A stretch of 64,000 bases of DNA from Arthrobacter globiformis. Its GTDB lineage: Bacteria > Actinomycetota > Actinomycetes > Actinomycetales > Micrococcaceae. Made by a program: the position numbers and the translations under genes. Each line of letters starts with the position of its first letter. The stretch's first letter is position 1. The notes under the pieces were generated by a model that worked only from the letters and a program-made list of their open reading frames with translations, made no database searches and was not told where the DNA came from. Of this stretch, positions 18,769-28,217 are shown in pieces. The DNA is taken from contig NZ_JAUSYZ010000001.1 of NCBI RefSeq assembly GCF_030817195.1, positions 3,596,001-3,660,000 of the forward strand, in the 5' to 3' direction.

Positions 18769-20016
18769 TTACTGCCAGAGTCCCCGAGTGTCGACGACGC
18801 TCTTGCCGTCCAAAACACCTGGATCGATTTCCTTGAACTGATCGTGATCCACCAGGAGAAGAACGACGTCGGCCGCTTCAAGTGAGGCGTCCAGTTCGCC
18901 CAAACGAATGTTGGTGGCGCCGGCAAGCTGCCGGGGAAGGCTTTCAACGTGCGGTTCCACCACCAGGATCTCGGCGCTGCCATGCTTCCGTCCGAGCATC
19001 TCCGTAATGGCCACCGCCGGGGACTCCCGGAGGTCGTCGATGTTGGCTTTGAAGGCGAGCCCCAAGACGGCGACAGTGGCGTCATCTTTTCCGGCGATCC
19101 GTTCCGTGACCTTCTCTATGACCCATTCCGGCTTCGCGTCATTAGTATCTCGGGCCTGACGGATCAGCTTCGCCTCGTCCGGTGCTGCGGCGACTATAAA
19201 CCAGGGATCAACAGCAATGCAGTGGCCGCCCACACCGGGTCCTGGCTGCAGGATATTGACGCGCGGGTGGTGGTTGGCCAGCTTGATGAGCTCCCACACA
19301 TTGATTCCGAGCTTATCGCTGATCACAGACAGTTCGTTGGCGAAAGCGATGTTTACGTCCCGGTAGGAATTCTCCACAAGCTTTGCCATTTCGGCTGTTG
19401 CCGCATCGGTCACCAGGATCTCGCCTTGGCAGAAGACGGCATAAAGGGCCTTTGCAAGCTCTGCCGCCTCGGGAGTCAGCCCTCCCACAATGCGGTCGTT
19501 GGTGACGAGTTCGATCATGATACGACCGGGAAGAACACGCTCGGGGCAGTGGGCGACGTGAATGGACTGCTTGCCGTTGGCGCCGTCGAGGCTAAGATCC
19601 GGCCGCAATCCGATGATGTACTCGCCCAAGTGCTGAGTTGTCCCTGGCGGCGAGGTGGACTCCAGAATGATGAGCTCACCTCCTCGGAGCTGAGGCGCAA
19701 TCCCACGGGCGGCGGCTTCGATGTAGCTTACGTCTGCGGTTCGGTCCGGGTTGAACGGCGTGGGGACGGCGACGATGTAGGCCTCCGTCCTGGGTGTTTC
19801 CGTTGCGGCTTTCAACTTTTGCTGGCTGACGGCGCCGGCAACGTATGAAGCCAGGTCTGGTTCAACGAACGGAACCTCCCCTCGGTTGACGGATTCGACA
19901 GTCTTCGAATTGACGTCGACGCCCACGACGGAAACACCGTTGCCAGCGAGAATGGCCGCTGTCGGCAACCCGATGTAGCCAAGGCCGATAACAGCTACAC
20001 GTTCGATGGTATTCAA
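18769..20016 (-). CDS. wecC: UDP-N-acetyl-D-mannosamine dehydrogenase (WecC-type)
   Basis: 415 residues. The N-terminal Rossmann motif is VIGLGYIGLPTAA; the active-site segment PGPGVGGHCIAVDPWF carries the catalytic Cys. HCIAVDPWF is the form usual for UDP-ManNAc dehydrogenase rather than UDP-Glc dehydrogenase. It oxidises UDP-ManNAc, made by WecB, twice to UDP-ManNAcA with NAD+. It lies between two glycosyltransferases in the minus-strand operon. A related but distinct dehydrogenase is at 57.3-58.6 kb. Confidence 0.9.
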   Translation of the reverse strand: MNTIERVAVIGLGYIGLPTAAILAGNGVSVVGVDVNSKTVESVNRGEVPFVEPDLASYVAGAVSQQKLKAATETPRTEAYIVAVPTPFNPDRTADVSYIEAAARGIAPQLRGGELIILESTSPPGTTQHLGEYIIGLRPDLSLDGANGKQSIHVAHCPERVLPGRIMIELVTNDRIVGGLTPEAAELAKALYAVFCQGEILVTDAATAEMAKLVENSYRDVNIAFANELSVISDKLGINVWELIKLANHHPRVNILQPGPGVGGHCIAVDPWFIVAAAPDEAKLIRQARDTNDAKPEWVIEKVTERIAGKDDATVAVLGLAFKANIDDLRESPAVAITEMLGRKHGSAEILVVEPHVESLPRQLAGATNIRLGELDASLEAADVVLLLVDHDQFKEIDPGVLDGKSVVDTRGLWQ

Positions 20017-20028
20017 GTGAACCCCCAG

Positions 20029-21945
20029 TCAGACAGAGACTTCATCTCTGTAGTTTCCAAAAAACTTCAATTCTCCGGTGGCGAGCAACGCTCCCTCATC
20101 AACTTGCCATGTGTGGCCGGTGGCCGCCCGCTGCTGGCAGAAGTTGAATCTGTCAGCGGCGTATATCGTTCCACCGGCACGCACTACGTCGCGGAGGAAG
20201 CCCGTGTCCTCGCCACTCGTCAAGTCAGCGAAGGGATGACTCCGGAACACCTCTGCCGCCGCCATGATTGTCGGCCCCATGATTGCCCTCGTATAACGGT
20301 GTTCCCACTCAGCAAAGCGGAGAATAGTTGCGTTCCGCTCCGCCAAATGCACATAGTGGGCCTGTTTGCCAACCACGCTTGCGCGTGAGTAGTCAAGGGC
20401 GTAAAGCTGATCGCTCAAGTAGTTGGAGGCGTAAAAATCATCGTCATCCATCTTGGTCAGAACTTCCCCGGAAGCGGAAGTTACACACAAATTCAGACAG
20501 TCCCCGAGCGCTTTGGTCCGATCCGCGTGCAGCAAGGTCAGGTGTTCGACGCCGTGCTCTGCCTGCAATCGTCTCAGATGGTCGGACTCCGGCTCAAATC
20601 CGTGACAAAGGAGCACGAGCTCGAGCTCCACGTCAGCCTGGCTGCCTATGGTCTGAAAGACATGGTCTAACTGCCAGGGCCGGATGGTGGATACCAAGGC
20701 CGACACTGTCGGGCGCGCCCTCCCGTTCATGAGTTGGGGTGCAACGGCGGCCAGGACTTGGTTGCTTCGAATTTCATAGGTGTGCTCGCGCCAGATCCGC
20801 CGCTGGCCCCGGTGACGTTGACGGTCGCCCAACTCGGGGTTCCGGTGGAGGGCACGCAGCAGGCTCTCCGCCTCCGGTCGGTCAACCACCGTAAATACTT
20901 CGTCGCTGCTGAAATGTGTATTGATCGCTGCGCTAGGAGTCGTCACCACATTCGATCCTGAGGCGATGATCTCAAAGACCCGGCGCGAACACATGCTGGG
21001 TGAATCGACAACGGAGTTGACGTTGAGAAATGTCTTATAGGCCTTGTAGGCAGTAACCATCTCAGGATAATCCAGCGAGCCCACCACCCGGTCGGCAAAC
21101 GGTTTCGGAAACTGGTACTTGGGGTCTCCTCCCATCTGGCGGGAGAATATCTCAAGGCCTGTTTCCATCGATGCCGAGGCCGCTTCCGCCGCTCCTAGGA
21201 GTAGGTTGAGCTGATCGCGGCGCTCCGGGTATTTCTCGGTGAAGTACATCCCTCCGAACGCGATGTCGCGCTCGTGCCAGCCGTGCTTGGGCCGAACAGG
21301 ATTGTGCAATGCAGGCTGGGCTGCAAACGGGAGGACGTCCACGCGGTCATGGCCGAGGTCCCGCTGATAAGCATTCAGCATGTTGGCATCGCTGGTAAAG
21401 ACATATTCGAAGAGCTTTGCAGCGTTCAGGAAGTCATCGTAATGGGGCGGGTCCTCCTTGTTCCAGAACACCGTGGGGACGCCCGAGTCCCGGCACCAGG
21501 CCGCAAGCTCTGCCAAGGCCGAATCACTGTGGTCCTGGCCTGCGATCTTGCCGGCCCACAGCTTCTTGTGTCCCTGCCATGCAGATTCAGCAAAGACGAA
21601 ATCCACCGATTGCTCTGTCAGTTCATCCTGCCATGTGTGCGGGGAAAGGTGCACGCAGTCCCACTCGAATCCGAGCGCCAGTGCTGAAAAATCATCAAGA
21701 ATCACGCCAACCCGGGGCCGTTGCGAACTCAGTTCAGCTAGCTCGGAAACCAGCGCGGGGCGAAACTTCAGTCTCCGCTTGCTGCCCCGCCCCGTCCAAG
21801 CGCCCTCGGCCCCCCTAACCGTTTCCAGTTTGCGGTGTCCGGCTTCCTGTGCTTCCCTTTCGAGCCACATCCGCACTTGGCGAGGGCCGCCGGTCCGCAG
21901 ATGCCATAGGAACTTTCGCAGCTTGTGATGATCAGACCAGATCAT
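20029..21945 (-). CDS. Two-module glycosyltransferase: CgeB-like plus GT2
   Basis: 638 residues. Residues about 75-390 are a CgeB-like module (FVFAESAWQG, VPTVFWNKEDPPHYDDF, MCSRRVFEIIASGSNVV) closely parallel to the middle module of the 1475-residue enzyme. From about 413 a GT2 domain begins (VSALVSTIRPWQLD), with the metal-binding DDDD stretch KMDDDDFYAS near 500 and EDTGFLRDV near 595. It probably acts on the lipid-linked glycan in the cytoplasm. Its ATG overlaps the wzt stop (ATGA 21942-21945), so it is coupled to the exporter. Confidence 0.82.
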   Translation of the reverse strand: MIWSDHHKLRKFLWHLRTGGPRQVRMWLEREAQEAGHRKLETVRGAEGAWTGRGSKRRLKFRPALVSELAELSSQRPRVGVILDDFSALALGFEWDCVHLSPHTWQDELTEQSVDFVFAESAWQGHKKLWAGKIAGQDHSDSALAELAAWCRDSGVPTVFWNKEDPPHYDDFLNAAKLFEYVFTSDANMLNAYQRDLGHDRVDVLPFAAQPALHNPVRPKHGWHERDIAFGGMYFTEKYPERRDQLNLLLGAAEAASASMETGLEIFSRQMGGDPKYQFPKPFADRVVGSLDYPEMVTAYKAYKTFLNVNSVVDSPSMCSRRVFEIIASGSNVVTTPSAAINTHFSSDEVFTVVDRPEAESLLRALHRNPELGDRQRHRGQRRIWREHTYEIRSNQVLAAVAPQLMNGRARPTVSALVSTIRPWQLDHVFQTIGSQADVELELVLLCHGFEPESDHLRRLQAEHGVEHLTLLHADRTKALGDCLNLCVTSASGEVLTKMDDDDFYASNYLSDQLYALDYSRASVVGKQAHYVHLAERNATILRFAEWEHRYTRAIMGPTIMAAAEVFRSHPFADLTSGEDTGFLRDVVRAGGTIYAADRFNFCQQRAATGHTWQVDEGALLATGELKFFGNYRDEVSV

Positions 21946-22832
21946 GCTCTGGACCGCCGAAGGGAATTACGGTCGCTGACGTCCGCAACTTCCAAATCGT
22001 GGAGCATGCGACGCCTAAGTTTGAGGGCCCCGACGCGGTCGCCGGCCGCAAGTTTTTGCGTGAACATGCGGTACCACTTGACGACGTCCGCGGGCTCGCC
22101 GTCTGCGATCAGCTCACCTTGGTCAATCCAGATTGCCCGGTTGCAGAGGTCCGTGACTGTATCCATGCTGTGGCTTACGAGGAACACGGTACCCGCCTGA
22201 TCCAAGAGTTCGATCATGCGCTTGCGGGTTCTGTCCTTGAACTGGGCATCACCCGTGTTCAGCGCCTCATCGATAATGAGGATCTCAGGATCTATACTCG
22301 CTGCAATGGCAAAACGAAGCCTCGAGCTCATACCAGCAGAGTAGGACTTCATCGGCATGCGGATCGCGTCCTCCAGGCCGGAAAGCTCAACAATCGCATC
22401 ATACTTCGCATCGATCTGCTGGTGCGTCATACCCATGGCCAGGCAACCCAGAACGATGTTTTGGTCACCAGAAAGCCCCGGCAACAGGGCCGCATTGACG
22501 CCGAGCATGACCGGTGTGGAGGTCGCGTATACAGCGCCTGACGTCGGTGGAATCTGTCCGCCCACGAGTTTAAGCAGCGTGCTCTTTCCCGAGCCGTTGC
22601 GGCCGATGATGCCCACCGACTCACCGTGTTCCACTACCAGCGATAGCTCTTTGAGCGCTTCAACCTTCACGGCTTTTGTGCGGCTGGCAGCTTTTCTAAT
22701 CCCTGCCCATCCGCGTCCCTGATCCGACGTACCGCTGCGCGTCCGTGAAGTTGTGCGGTAGGTCATGCTGACCTTGTCAATAACCACCGAAGGCGTACCA
22801 GGGATGAAATTCAACTCAGAGCTCTCGGCCAT
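21942..22832 (-). CDS. Polysaccharide ABC exporter, ATP-binding protein (Wzt/TagH type)
   Basis: 296 residues. Walker A GRNGSGKSTLL, the signature YSAGMSSRLRFAIA, Walker B EILIIDEAL and the H-loop SHS are all present. An extended N-terminus of about 60 residues precedes the usual fold. There is no C-terminal carbohydrate-binding domain as in some Wzt, so export is probably not coupled to a chain-end cap recognised by Wzt. It overlaps the permease gene by 17 bases. Exports an undecaprenyl-linked polymer or teichoic-acid-like glycan. Confidence 0.92.
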   Translation of the reverse strand: MAESSELNFIPGTPSVVIDKVSMTYRTTSRTRSGTSDQGRGWAGIRKAASRTKAVKVEALKELSLVVEHGESVGIIGRNGSGKSTLLKLVGGQIPPTSGAVYATSTPVMLGVNAALLPGLSGDQNIVLGCLAMGMTHQQIDAKYDAIVELSGLEDAIRMPMKSYSAGMSSRLRFAIAASIDPEILIIDEALNTGDAQFKDRTRKRMIELLDQAGTVFLVSHSMDTVTDLCNRAIWIDQGELIADGEPADVVKWYRMFTQKLAAGDRVGALKLRRRMLHDLEVADVSDRNSLRRSRA

Positions 22833-23712
22833 AGGTTTCCTCCCCCCTCCAAAAGAAGATCATTCCGACGACGAGGGCGGAAGCGGACCACAGCGCGAGT
22901 ATCGCCCAGGCCCGCCAGGATCCGACCTGCCCGTACAACAGGCACTCACGTGCGAGGTGAAGAACGTTGTACAAGGGGTTGTACTCCATGATGCCCCTGA
23001 CCAAGGGCATGTCATTGAAGCGTTCAATAGAGAAGAACATGCACGATCCGTACATCCAAAGGCGCATTGCATAGGAAATCAACTGGCTGGCGTCGTTGAA
23101 TACGGACACAACCCTCGCTAGGACGAGCCCGATTCCCAGGTTGAAGATGAACTGAAGCGCAACAATGGGAAGCAGCATGAACCATCGCCAGGATATTTCT
23201 TCGGCTGGCGGCAGCACGATGACGAGGATCAGCATAGTGATAAGAACCGGCACGTTGGAGAGCAATTCCCGAAGATTTGCTGCCAGAACCAGGCTGGCCC
23301 TCGGGAAGGTGAAGGCATGGATGACGTTCTTGCTTGACGCAATGACGCGCGACGAGGATGTGATCGCCCTGACCGACATCTGGAACAGAAACACACCAAT
23401 GATAAGGAAGGCAACAAAGTTCTCAATGCCCGCGCCTGACTGGAGCAGGAGGCCCATGATCAGGTAGAACATCAATCCGTTCAACAGCGGACCCAATACG
23501 AGCCACACACGGCCAAGTCGATCCTGTTCATTACCCGTTTGCACGCGAGACCGCGCGTCGTAAAGAACGAAGTGTCTGTAATCCCAAAGAGACACGAGGT
23601 AGTCCAAAAACGCCGGCCGGGCCCCGACTCGGTCGAGGTCCCGGAGGCTTACGGACGTGGCTACGAGCGTGGGTTGCGGCTGCTGGGCCTTACCCTGTGT
23701 CTTGGCGCTCAT
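22816..23712 (-). CDS. Polysaccharide ABC exporter, permease (Wzm/TagG type)
   Basis: 298 residues of the ABC-2 family with about six membrane spans. A cytoplasmic N-terminus ending in VSLWDYRHFVLYDARSR precedes the first span, as in TagG/Wzm (the usual 'R-DLK-RY' amphipathic helix). It pairs with the ATP-binding protein encoded directly downstream. Its ATG overlaps the stop of the upstream glycosyltransferase (23709-23712), so both are in one operon. Confidence 0.92.
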   Translation of the reverse strand: MSAKTQGKAQQPQPTLVATSVSLRDLDRVGARPAFLDYLVSLWDYRHFVLYDARSRVQTGNEQDRLGRVWLVLGPLLNGLMFYLIMGLLLQSGAGIENFVAFLIIGVFLFQMSVRAITSSSRVIASSKNVIHAFTFPRASLVLAANLRELLSNVPVLITMLILVIVLPPAEEISWRWFMLLPIVALQFIFNLGIGLVLARVVSVFNDASQLISYAMRLWMYGSCMFFSIERFNDMPLVRGIMEYNPLYNVLHLARECLLYGQVGSWRAWAILALWSASALVVGMIFFWRGEETYGREL

Positions 23713-25448
23713 ACGCGTTCCTCCGTCAGTTGATCGTAAGCCGAGGCCAATGAGTGCGCATTGGCCTTCCAGGTGCGGTTTCGTAGGGCTTCCCGCCGTC
23801 CTGCCTTGCCCATCTGCATTCTCAGTTCGCTGGACAAAAGCAACCTATCTAGTTTAGCCGCCAAATCCGCCGCGTTTTCCGGTTCCGCCAGGAGTCCCGT
23901 CCGGCCGTCCTTGACGATTTCAGCTAAGGCGGGGAGGCGGCTCGCCACCACCGGTCGACTGGAAGCCATGGCTTCCACCGGCTTCAGCGGCGTAACGTGA
24001 CGCGTGACCTGCTGGTCTTTTCGCGGCACCACAAAGACATCCAAGGCTTGGTGATACAAGTGAGCCTGTGCACGGGAAACACGCCCCGTAAACATAGCCC
24101 TCTCCCCGAGCCCCAGATCCATGGCGCGCTGCCGCAGGCTGGCTCCGGCCACGCCGTCCCCTACGATCAACACGCGGAGTTCCGGGTGCTGTGGTGACAG
24201 GAGCGCCGCGGATTCCAGCAGCGTGCCGAGACCTTCATAGTCAACCAGGCTGCTGACAGTTCCAATCCATTGTCCCTCTGCCGGAAGGCCGAGTTGGGCT
24301 CGGGCTGATGCTGGGCTGCCGGGTTCCTCAAGGAAAACGCCGCCCACGCCGTTGGGACAGAGTATGAGTTTCCTGGGGTCTGTCCCCTGCTGCACTATGC
24401 TTTGCCGCATCTGTTCACCAAGCGTCACAACCAGATCCGCACGGTCCATCGCCTCCGCTTCCCGTTCGCGGAAGAGCCTGTAGCGCTCACTGTCCACTGC
24501 CTCATCACCGCGCGTCGCGGCCCACGTGTCGGCCAGTTGTCCCCGCACTTCGTACACCCATGGCACTCCAATGGCCTCCGCGACGGCCGCTGTGACTAGG
24601 GCATTTGAAAAAGGTGTTGTGGTGTGAAGCACCGACGGACGGACTTTCAGGGCAAGCCTCAGGGTGAGTTCGGCTTGCTGTTGGAGCCTGTTCTTCATGC
24701 CGCCGCGTAACACGCCAGGAACCAAGCGGTGGTACGGGATGCCATCAACTAAGTCACGATCGGAGGCCAGAATTTTACCCACCTGGACCGGATACCCCAG
24801 CCGGGTGACAGCCTCTACGCTCCAGCCCGCGGCAGCATGGGACAGCAGCATGGAGTGGGTTCGCTGCGCGTAGCCGCTCCCGGTGTGAGGCAGGGAGTTG
24901 GTGAGGACGTGAAGCACCGTGTTTGAGCGTGGCACGAAAGGGTGCCTGGCAAGCGCCGGGCAGTAACCCTGAAAGACCTCAAGTTCGGACTTCAGACGTT
25001 GCAGTTGTCCGGTTGGGACCGGTGCAAACTTCAGTACATCGACGGCTCCGGTCATGTCACCGTCGAACCACTTGCGCCTTGCGGCTAACGCTGCAAACCG
25101 GGAAGCGCCTGCCGCCAGCGGTGCGAGGAGATCCACAAGGTCCGTCCGGCCGGCCACCAGAGCAATGTCAGCCAAAAGTCGGCTTCTGTTGGCGCCCACA
25201 CCGATCCAGCTGGCTAAGCGGATTCGGCGCTCCACATCTCCAATGTCACCGCGCACCAGGCTCCCCATGGCCGGGACAGGGGATGTTGACGTCGAGGGGA
25301 AGAAATTCACTGCAAGCGAGCCCAATTCGTGCCTAAACGCATTCGGCAGCCGCTGGGCGATCTGGAGGGCAAGGAGCGCGGGGTCGTCGCTCAGATGCTC
25401 TGCAACGGTAGCCGCAGCTAACCGCAGGTTTTTCAATTGCTGAAACAT
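23709..25448 (-). CDS. GT4-family glycosyltransferase
   Basis: 579 residues. About 170 N-terminal helical residues of unknown role precede a GT-B fold: acceptor domain with LTNSLPHTGSGYAQRTHS near residue 181 and donor domain with VSSLVDYEGLGTLLESAAL and the GT4 motif TPLKPVEAMASSRPVVAS near 480. The MSLVH-like opening is similar to the first GT4 module of the 1475-residue enzyme. Donor and acceptor unknown. Four bases separate it from the next gene upstream. Confidence 0.85.
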   Translation of the reverse strand: MFQQLKNLRLAAATVAEHLSDDPALLALQIAQRLPNAFRHELGSLAVNFFPSTSTSPVPAMGSLVRGDIGDVERRIRLASWIGVGANRSRLLADIALVAGRTDLVDLLAPLAAGASRFAALAARRKWFDGDMTGAVDVLKFAPVPTGQLQRLKSELEVFQGYCPALARHPFVPRSNTVLHVLTNSLPHTGSGYAQRTHSMLLSHAAAGWSVEAVTRLGYPVQVGKILASDRDLVDGIPYHRLVPGVLRGGMKNRLQQQAELTLRLALKVRPSVLHTTTPFSNALVTAAVAEAIGVPWVYEVRGQLADTWAATRGDEAVDSERYRLFREREAEAMDRADLVVTLGEQMRQSIVQQGTDPRKLILCPNGVGGVFLEEPGSPASARAQLGLPAEGQWIGTVSSLVDYEGLGTLLESAALLSPQHPELRVLIVGDGVAGASLRQRAMDLGLGERAMFTGRVSRAQAHLYHQALDVFVVPRKDQQVTRHVTPLKPVEAMASSRPVVASRLPALAEIVKDGRTGLLAEPENAADLAAKLDRLLLSSELRMQMGKAGRREALRNRTWKANAHSLASAYDQLTEERV

Positions 25449-25452
25449 CTGG

Positions 25453-26694
25453 CTACCGGAGCGCCGTTCTGTTCACGACGTCATGAACGAGCTCCATGTA
25501 GTGCCTGGCAGATGTCAACAATTCCGCATTCTGTTGCACCCAATCGCGGCCGCTCCGTCCAACGTCCAGCCTGCTTCTGTCGCGCACGAGATCATGCCAC
25601 AGGGCGGCGACTGCCTCGGGACTGCAGGCTACCAGGTCGCCGGCTCCGGAATCTTCGATGATGTGGGCCGCTTCTCCTTTTACTACGGCCGTCACATGCC
25701 TCCCCACAGCCAGAACCTCATAGGTCTTTGACGGAATTGTTGTGTCGAACGACTTCCAATCGTCGCGCAACGCCACGATGCAGGAGTCCGCGCGCTGGTA
25801 CTGCTCCACGACGTCTGCCCTCTTTACGGGGGGGTAGAAAGTTACCGGAGCCTGGAGCCGTGCGGCAAGCTGCTGCAGCTGCGACCGAACCACGCCATAG
25901 CCCACCATGTGCAAATGCATCGCGTCACCGACTAGGGCTGCAGCCTGCACCATGACATCCAGCCTTTGACTCTCACCATGATTGCCTAGATACAGAACGT
26001 CCAAACGCGCTTTCTTGGCTGGCGGAGGATCCAAATGCGGGATGGTCGAAAGATCCAGGGCGTTAGGAACAGTTGCAACGTGCTGAATTCCACGCCGCAG
26101 CAATGTCTTCGCAAACCCGTGCGTGACGGTAATCACCAGGTCAGCTTTGCGCTGCACGAACTCCACCGCGCGTTCGGCCGTGCTCTTGACGGGGCCCTGA
26201 ACAAGACGAGCGTCGCGGGCCAGGTCCGGCCATGCGTCCCTCATCTCCACGATGAGGGGCACCCTGCGGAGCCTGGATACCACGTAACCCGCTGCAAGTA
26301 TGGGCAGGCTCGGTGCGGTTACGATGACTACCTCGGGGCGCGGTTCCATCATGGCGGCAGGAACGGTCATTACTGCCGTGTAGAGATGATCGATGAACCG
26401 TCCCAGCCGCGTTTCGGCGTGGCGCAAGTACGGCACGCGCCTGATGCGCTCGCCGTGTTGTCCCTTCTGAACAGCGAAAGGGTAGCCAGCTTCGGCACGT
26501 TTCTCCTTGCGGCGCCCGTGCGGGAAGTGCGAAATGGGGGTTACGACGCCCACTTCCCAACCGGCGGACTGAAATTCTCTAACCAGTCCGCTCCATCGGC
26601 GCTGTGGGGGGCTCTGGTCCGGCCAGTAGCTGTGGACAAGTAGTGAAATGCGGTGCGCAACGGCCGGCCGTTCGCCGAGGGTGGAGCCTTTCAT
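25453..26694 (-). CDS. GT4-family glycosyltransferase (WbuB-like)
   Basis: 413 residues, GT-B fold. The N-terminus SLLVHSYWPDQSPPQRRW, then VEMRDAWPD and the donor-domain IPSKTYEVLAVGRHV are typical of the WbuB/WcaI-like GT4 enzymes that transfer amino sugars in O-antigen or capsule synthesis. It is in the minus-strand operon upstream of the 579-residue glycosyltransferase, and starts 5 bases after the stop of the proline-rich protein gene. Donor not predictable from sequence. Confidence 0.85.
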   Translation of the reverse strand: MKGSTLGERPAVAHRISLLVHSYWPDQSPPQRRWSGLVREFQSAGWEVGVVTPISHFPHGRRKEKRAEAGYPFAVQKGQHGERIRRVPYLRHAETRLGRFIDHLYTAVMTVPAAMMEPRPEVVIVTAPSLPILAAGYVVSRLRRVPLIVEMRDAWPDLARDARLVQGPVKSTAERAVEFVQRKADLVITVTHGFAKTLLRRGIQHVATVPNALDLSTIPHLDPPPAKKARLDVLYLGNHGESQRLDVMVQAAALVGDAMHLHMVGYGVVRSQLQQLAARLQAPVTFYPPVKRADVVEQYQRADSCIVALRDDWKSFDTTIPSKTYEVLAVGRHVTAVVKGEAAHIIEDSGAGDLVACSPEAVAALWHDLVRDRSRLDVGRSGRDWVQQNAELLTSARHYMELVHDVVNRTALR

Positions 26695-26699
26695 CCGCC

Positions 26700-27521
26700 T
26701 TACTTACGCGACCGGCTGGGCGTCCTGAGACTCCTCGCCCCCATGAAGCGGAAGTAGGCCACACCTGCCGCGACCAATGCAAGCACGGTCATCAACTGAA
26801 CAATAAAAGGGCTGCCTGTGGCTACCGCGACGGCTGCCTGGATCTGGGTTTCCGCTATACCAGGAAGTCCCTTCGAGGCCAGCGGCGGAGAGGTAGCCAC
26901 GGCCGAAGGGGACACTGCCCCGGAGGTGGGCCGTGCCGTCATCGGGCTGGCGGCGGCACCTCTGGAGTTTTCCAACGGGGAGGCGCCCGGCTGATCCGAA
27001 AGCGCTTCAATTGCGTCAATAGCTTGCGCCAGCGCCGTAGGTTCCTGAATCGGAGCAGGAGTCGATACGGCACCGGGAGCGGACGGCCGGAGGGGGATTG
27101 AAATCACCGGCGCGGGCGCTACGCGAACGGGCGCCGGGGCAGGAACGGGTACGGCCGGTACTGGCGCAGGCACAACGGGCACAGGGACCACCGGAGCGGG
27201 CACTGCCGGAACCGGGACAGGTTGAACAGGAACAGGCGCTGGGTAAACGGGAGCAGGCACCTGCTCAACGGGAACAGGAGGAGGCTCAACCGGCAAAGGA
27301 ATCGGCTCAGGTGGAACAGGAACGGGATCCGCAGGAGCAGGATCCACCGGCGCGGGCTCAGGCTGCGGTTCTTGCGGACCGGGCTCCGTGACAACTACGC
27401 CGGGATCGGTTGCTTCGTCGCCAAGAGCTGCGCCGCCCGTTACCAGAAGGCAGGAAGCAACCAGTAAGCCGCCCATGACTGTTTGACTTGCTTTGATCAA
27501 GCCGCTCTTGATCGCTCTCAA
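26700..27521 (-). CDS. Secreted proline-rich protein with C-terminal membrane anchor
   Basis: 273 residues: a signal peptide (residues 1-34, ending LGDEA), then about 110 residues of Pro-Val/Pro-Ala repeats, a less repetitive segment, and one C-terminal span (about 240-258) followed by basic residues. This looks like a wall-spanning stalk held in the membrane; there is no LPXTG. It is the first gene of the minus-strand glycan operon, so it may organise export or anchor the polymer; that is inference. No family recognised. Confidence 0.65.
   Translation of the reverse strand: MRAIKSGLIKASQTVMGGLLVASCLLVTGGAALGDEATDPGVVVTEPGPQEPQPEPAPVDPAPADPVPVPPEPIPLPVEPPPVPVEQVPAPVYPAPVPVQPVPVPAVPAPVVPVPVVPAPVPAVPVPAPAPVRVAPAPVISIPLRPSAPGAVSTPAPIQEPTALAQAIDAIEALSDQPGASPLENSRGAAASPMTARPTSGAVSPSAVATSPPLASKGLPGIAETQIQAAVAVATGSPFIVQLMTVLALVAAGVAYFRFMGARSLRTPSRSRK
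27085..27390. repeat. Low-complexity Pro/Val coding repeats
   Basis: Degenerate short tandem repeats (GGAACAGG/GGAGCAGG-type units) encode PVPV, PAPV and PVDPAP motifs in the proline-rich protein. Such tracts change length by slippage. Confidence 0.7.
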
Positions 27522-27710
27522 GTGTGCCCCCCAATGCTGCGAGTTCGCGTTGCCCTATGCCCAGACTGACCCGGCTGCGGGAACACGTCCTTAACAGTAT
27601 AACGAAGTTCAGCAACGGCAACGTGCGAGGCGAAAAGGAGGCCAACCACAGTCGCTCTGAATGTCCGCAGCAGAACGTCCCTGCCATGCGCACCGAGATA
27701 GGCTGGGAAG

Positions 27711-28199
27711 ATGCATGGACTTCGGACGCCTTCGCACCTTCTTTGGTTGTCGGCGTCAGCCACCCTGATATTAACGGCCTGCGCGCCGACCGTCGACGTG
27801 ACGCCCGCATCCGATGCAGCCAACCCTGCTTGCGCCCCGATGATGGTGGCGCTGCCCGATGCCCTGGGGGACGCGCATCTCCGCAAGACAAACAGCCAGG
27901 CGACAGCGGCGTGGGGCGATCCGTCATTGGTCATTCTGCGATGCGGGGTGAACGTCCCGGGACCCACCACCGACAGATGCGTCAGTGTTAACGACGTGGA
28001 CTGGGTAATCAAGGAGGGCGATCCTGTCTGGACCCTAACTACTTTCGGTAGGAACCCGGCCACCGAGCTTCTGCTGGATCCGGACAAGATCAGCTCCGCC
28101 ACCGTCCTGGCAGATTTGTCAGGAGCCGCAGCGAAAGTCAAGGCGGACCGCAAGTGCGTCGGCCAAGAGGATCTTCAGGGACTGCCCACCAGCAAGTAG
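27711..28199 (+). CDS. DUF3515-family lipoprotein
   Basis: 162 residues with a lipoprotein signal (hydrophobic core, then LTAC). The mature part has ACAPMMVALPDAL, AAWGDPSLVILRCGV and a conserved Cys pair typical of DUF3515 proteins, which in actinobacteria commonly sit near ddl and thiL. Function unknown. It is convergent with the LCP gene, only 18 bases away. The 190 bases upstream hold no other gene and presumably its promoter plus that of the divergent proline-rich gene. Confidence 0.85.
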   Translation: MHGLRTPSHLLWLSASATLILTACAPTVDVTPASDAANPACAPMMVALPDALGDAHLRKTNSQATAAWGDPSLVILRCGVNVPGPTTDRCVSVNDVDWVIKEGDPVWTLTTFGRNPATELLLDPDKISSATVLADLSGAAAKVKADRKCVGQEDLQGLPTSK

Positions 28200-28217
28200 G
28201 GGGACTCGAACAAAATG

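Noticed and set aside
27085..27390. CRISPR-like short repeats
   Set aside because: They are degenerate codon repeats within a proline-rich coding region, without regular spacers.
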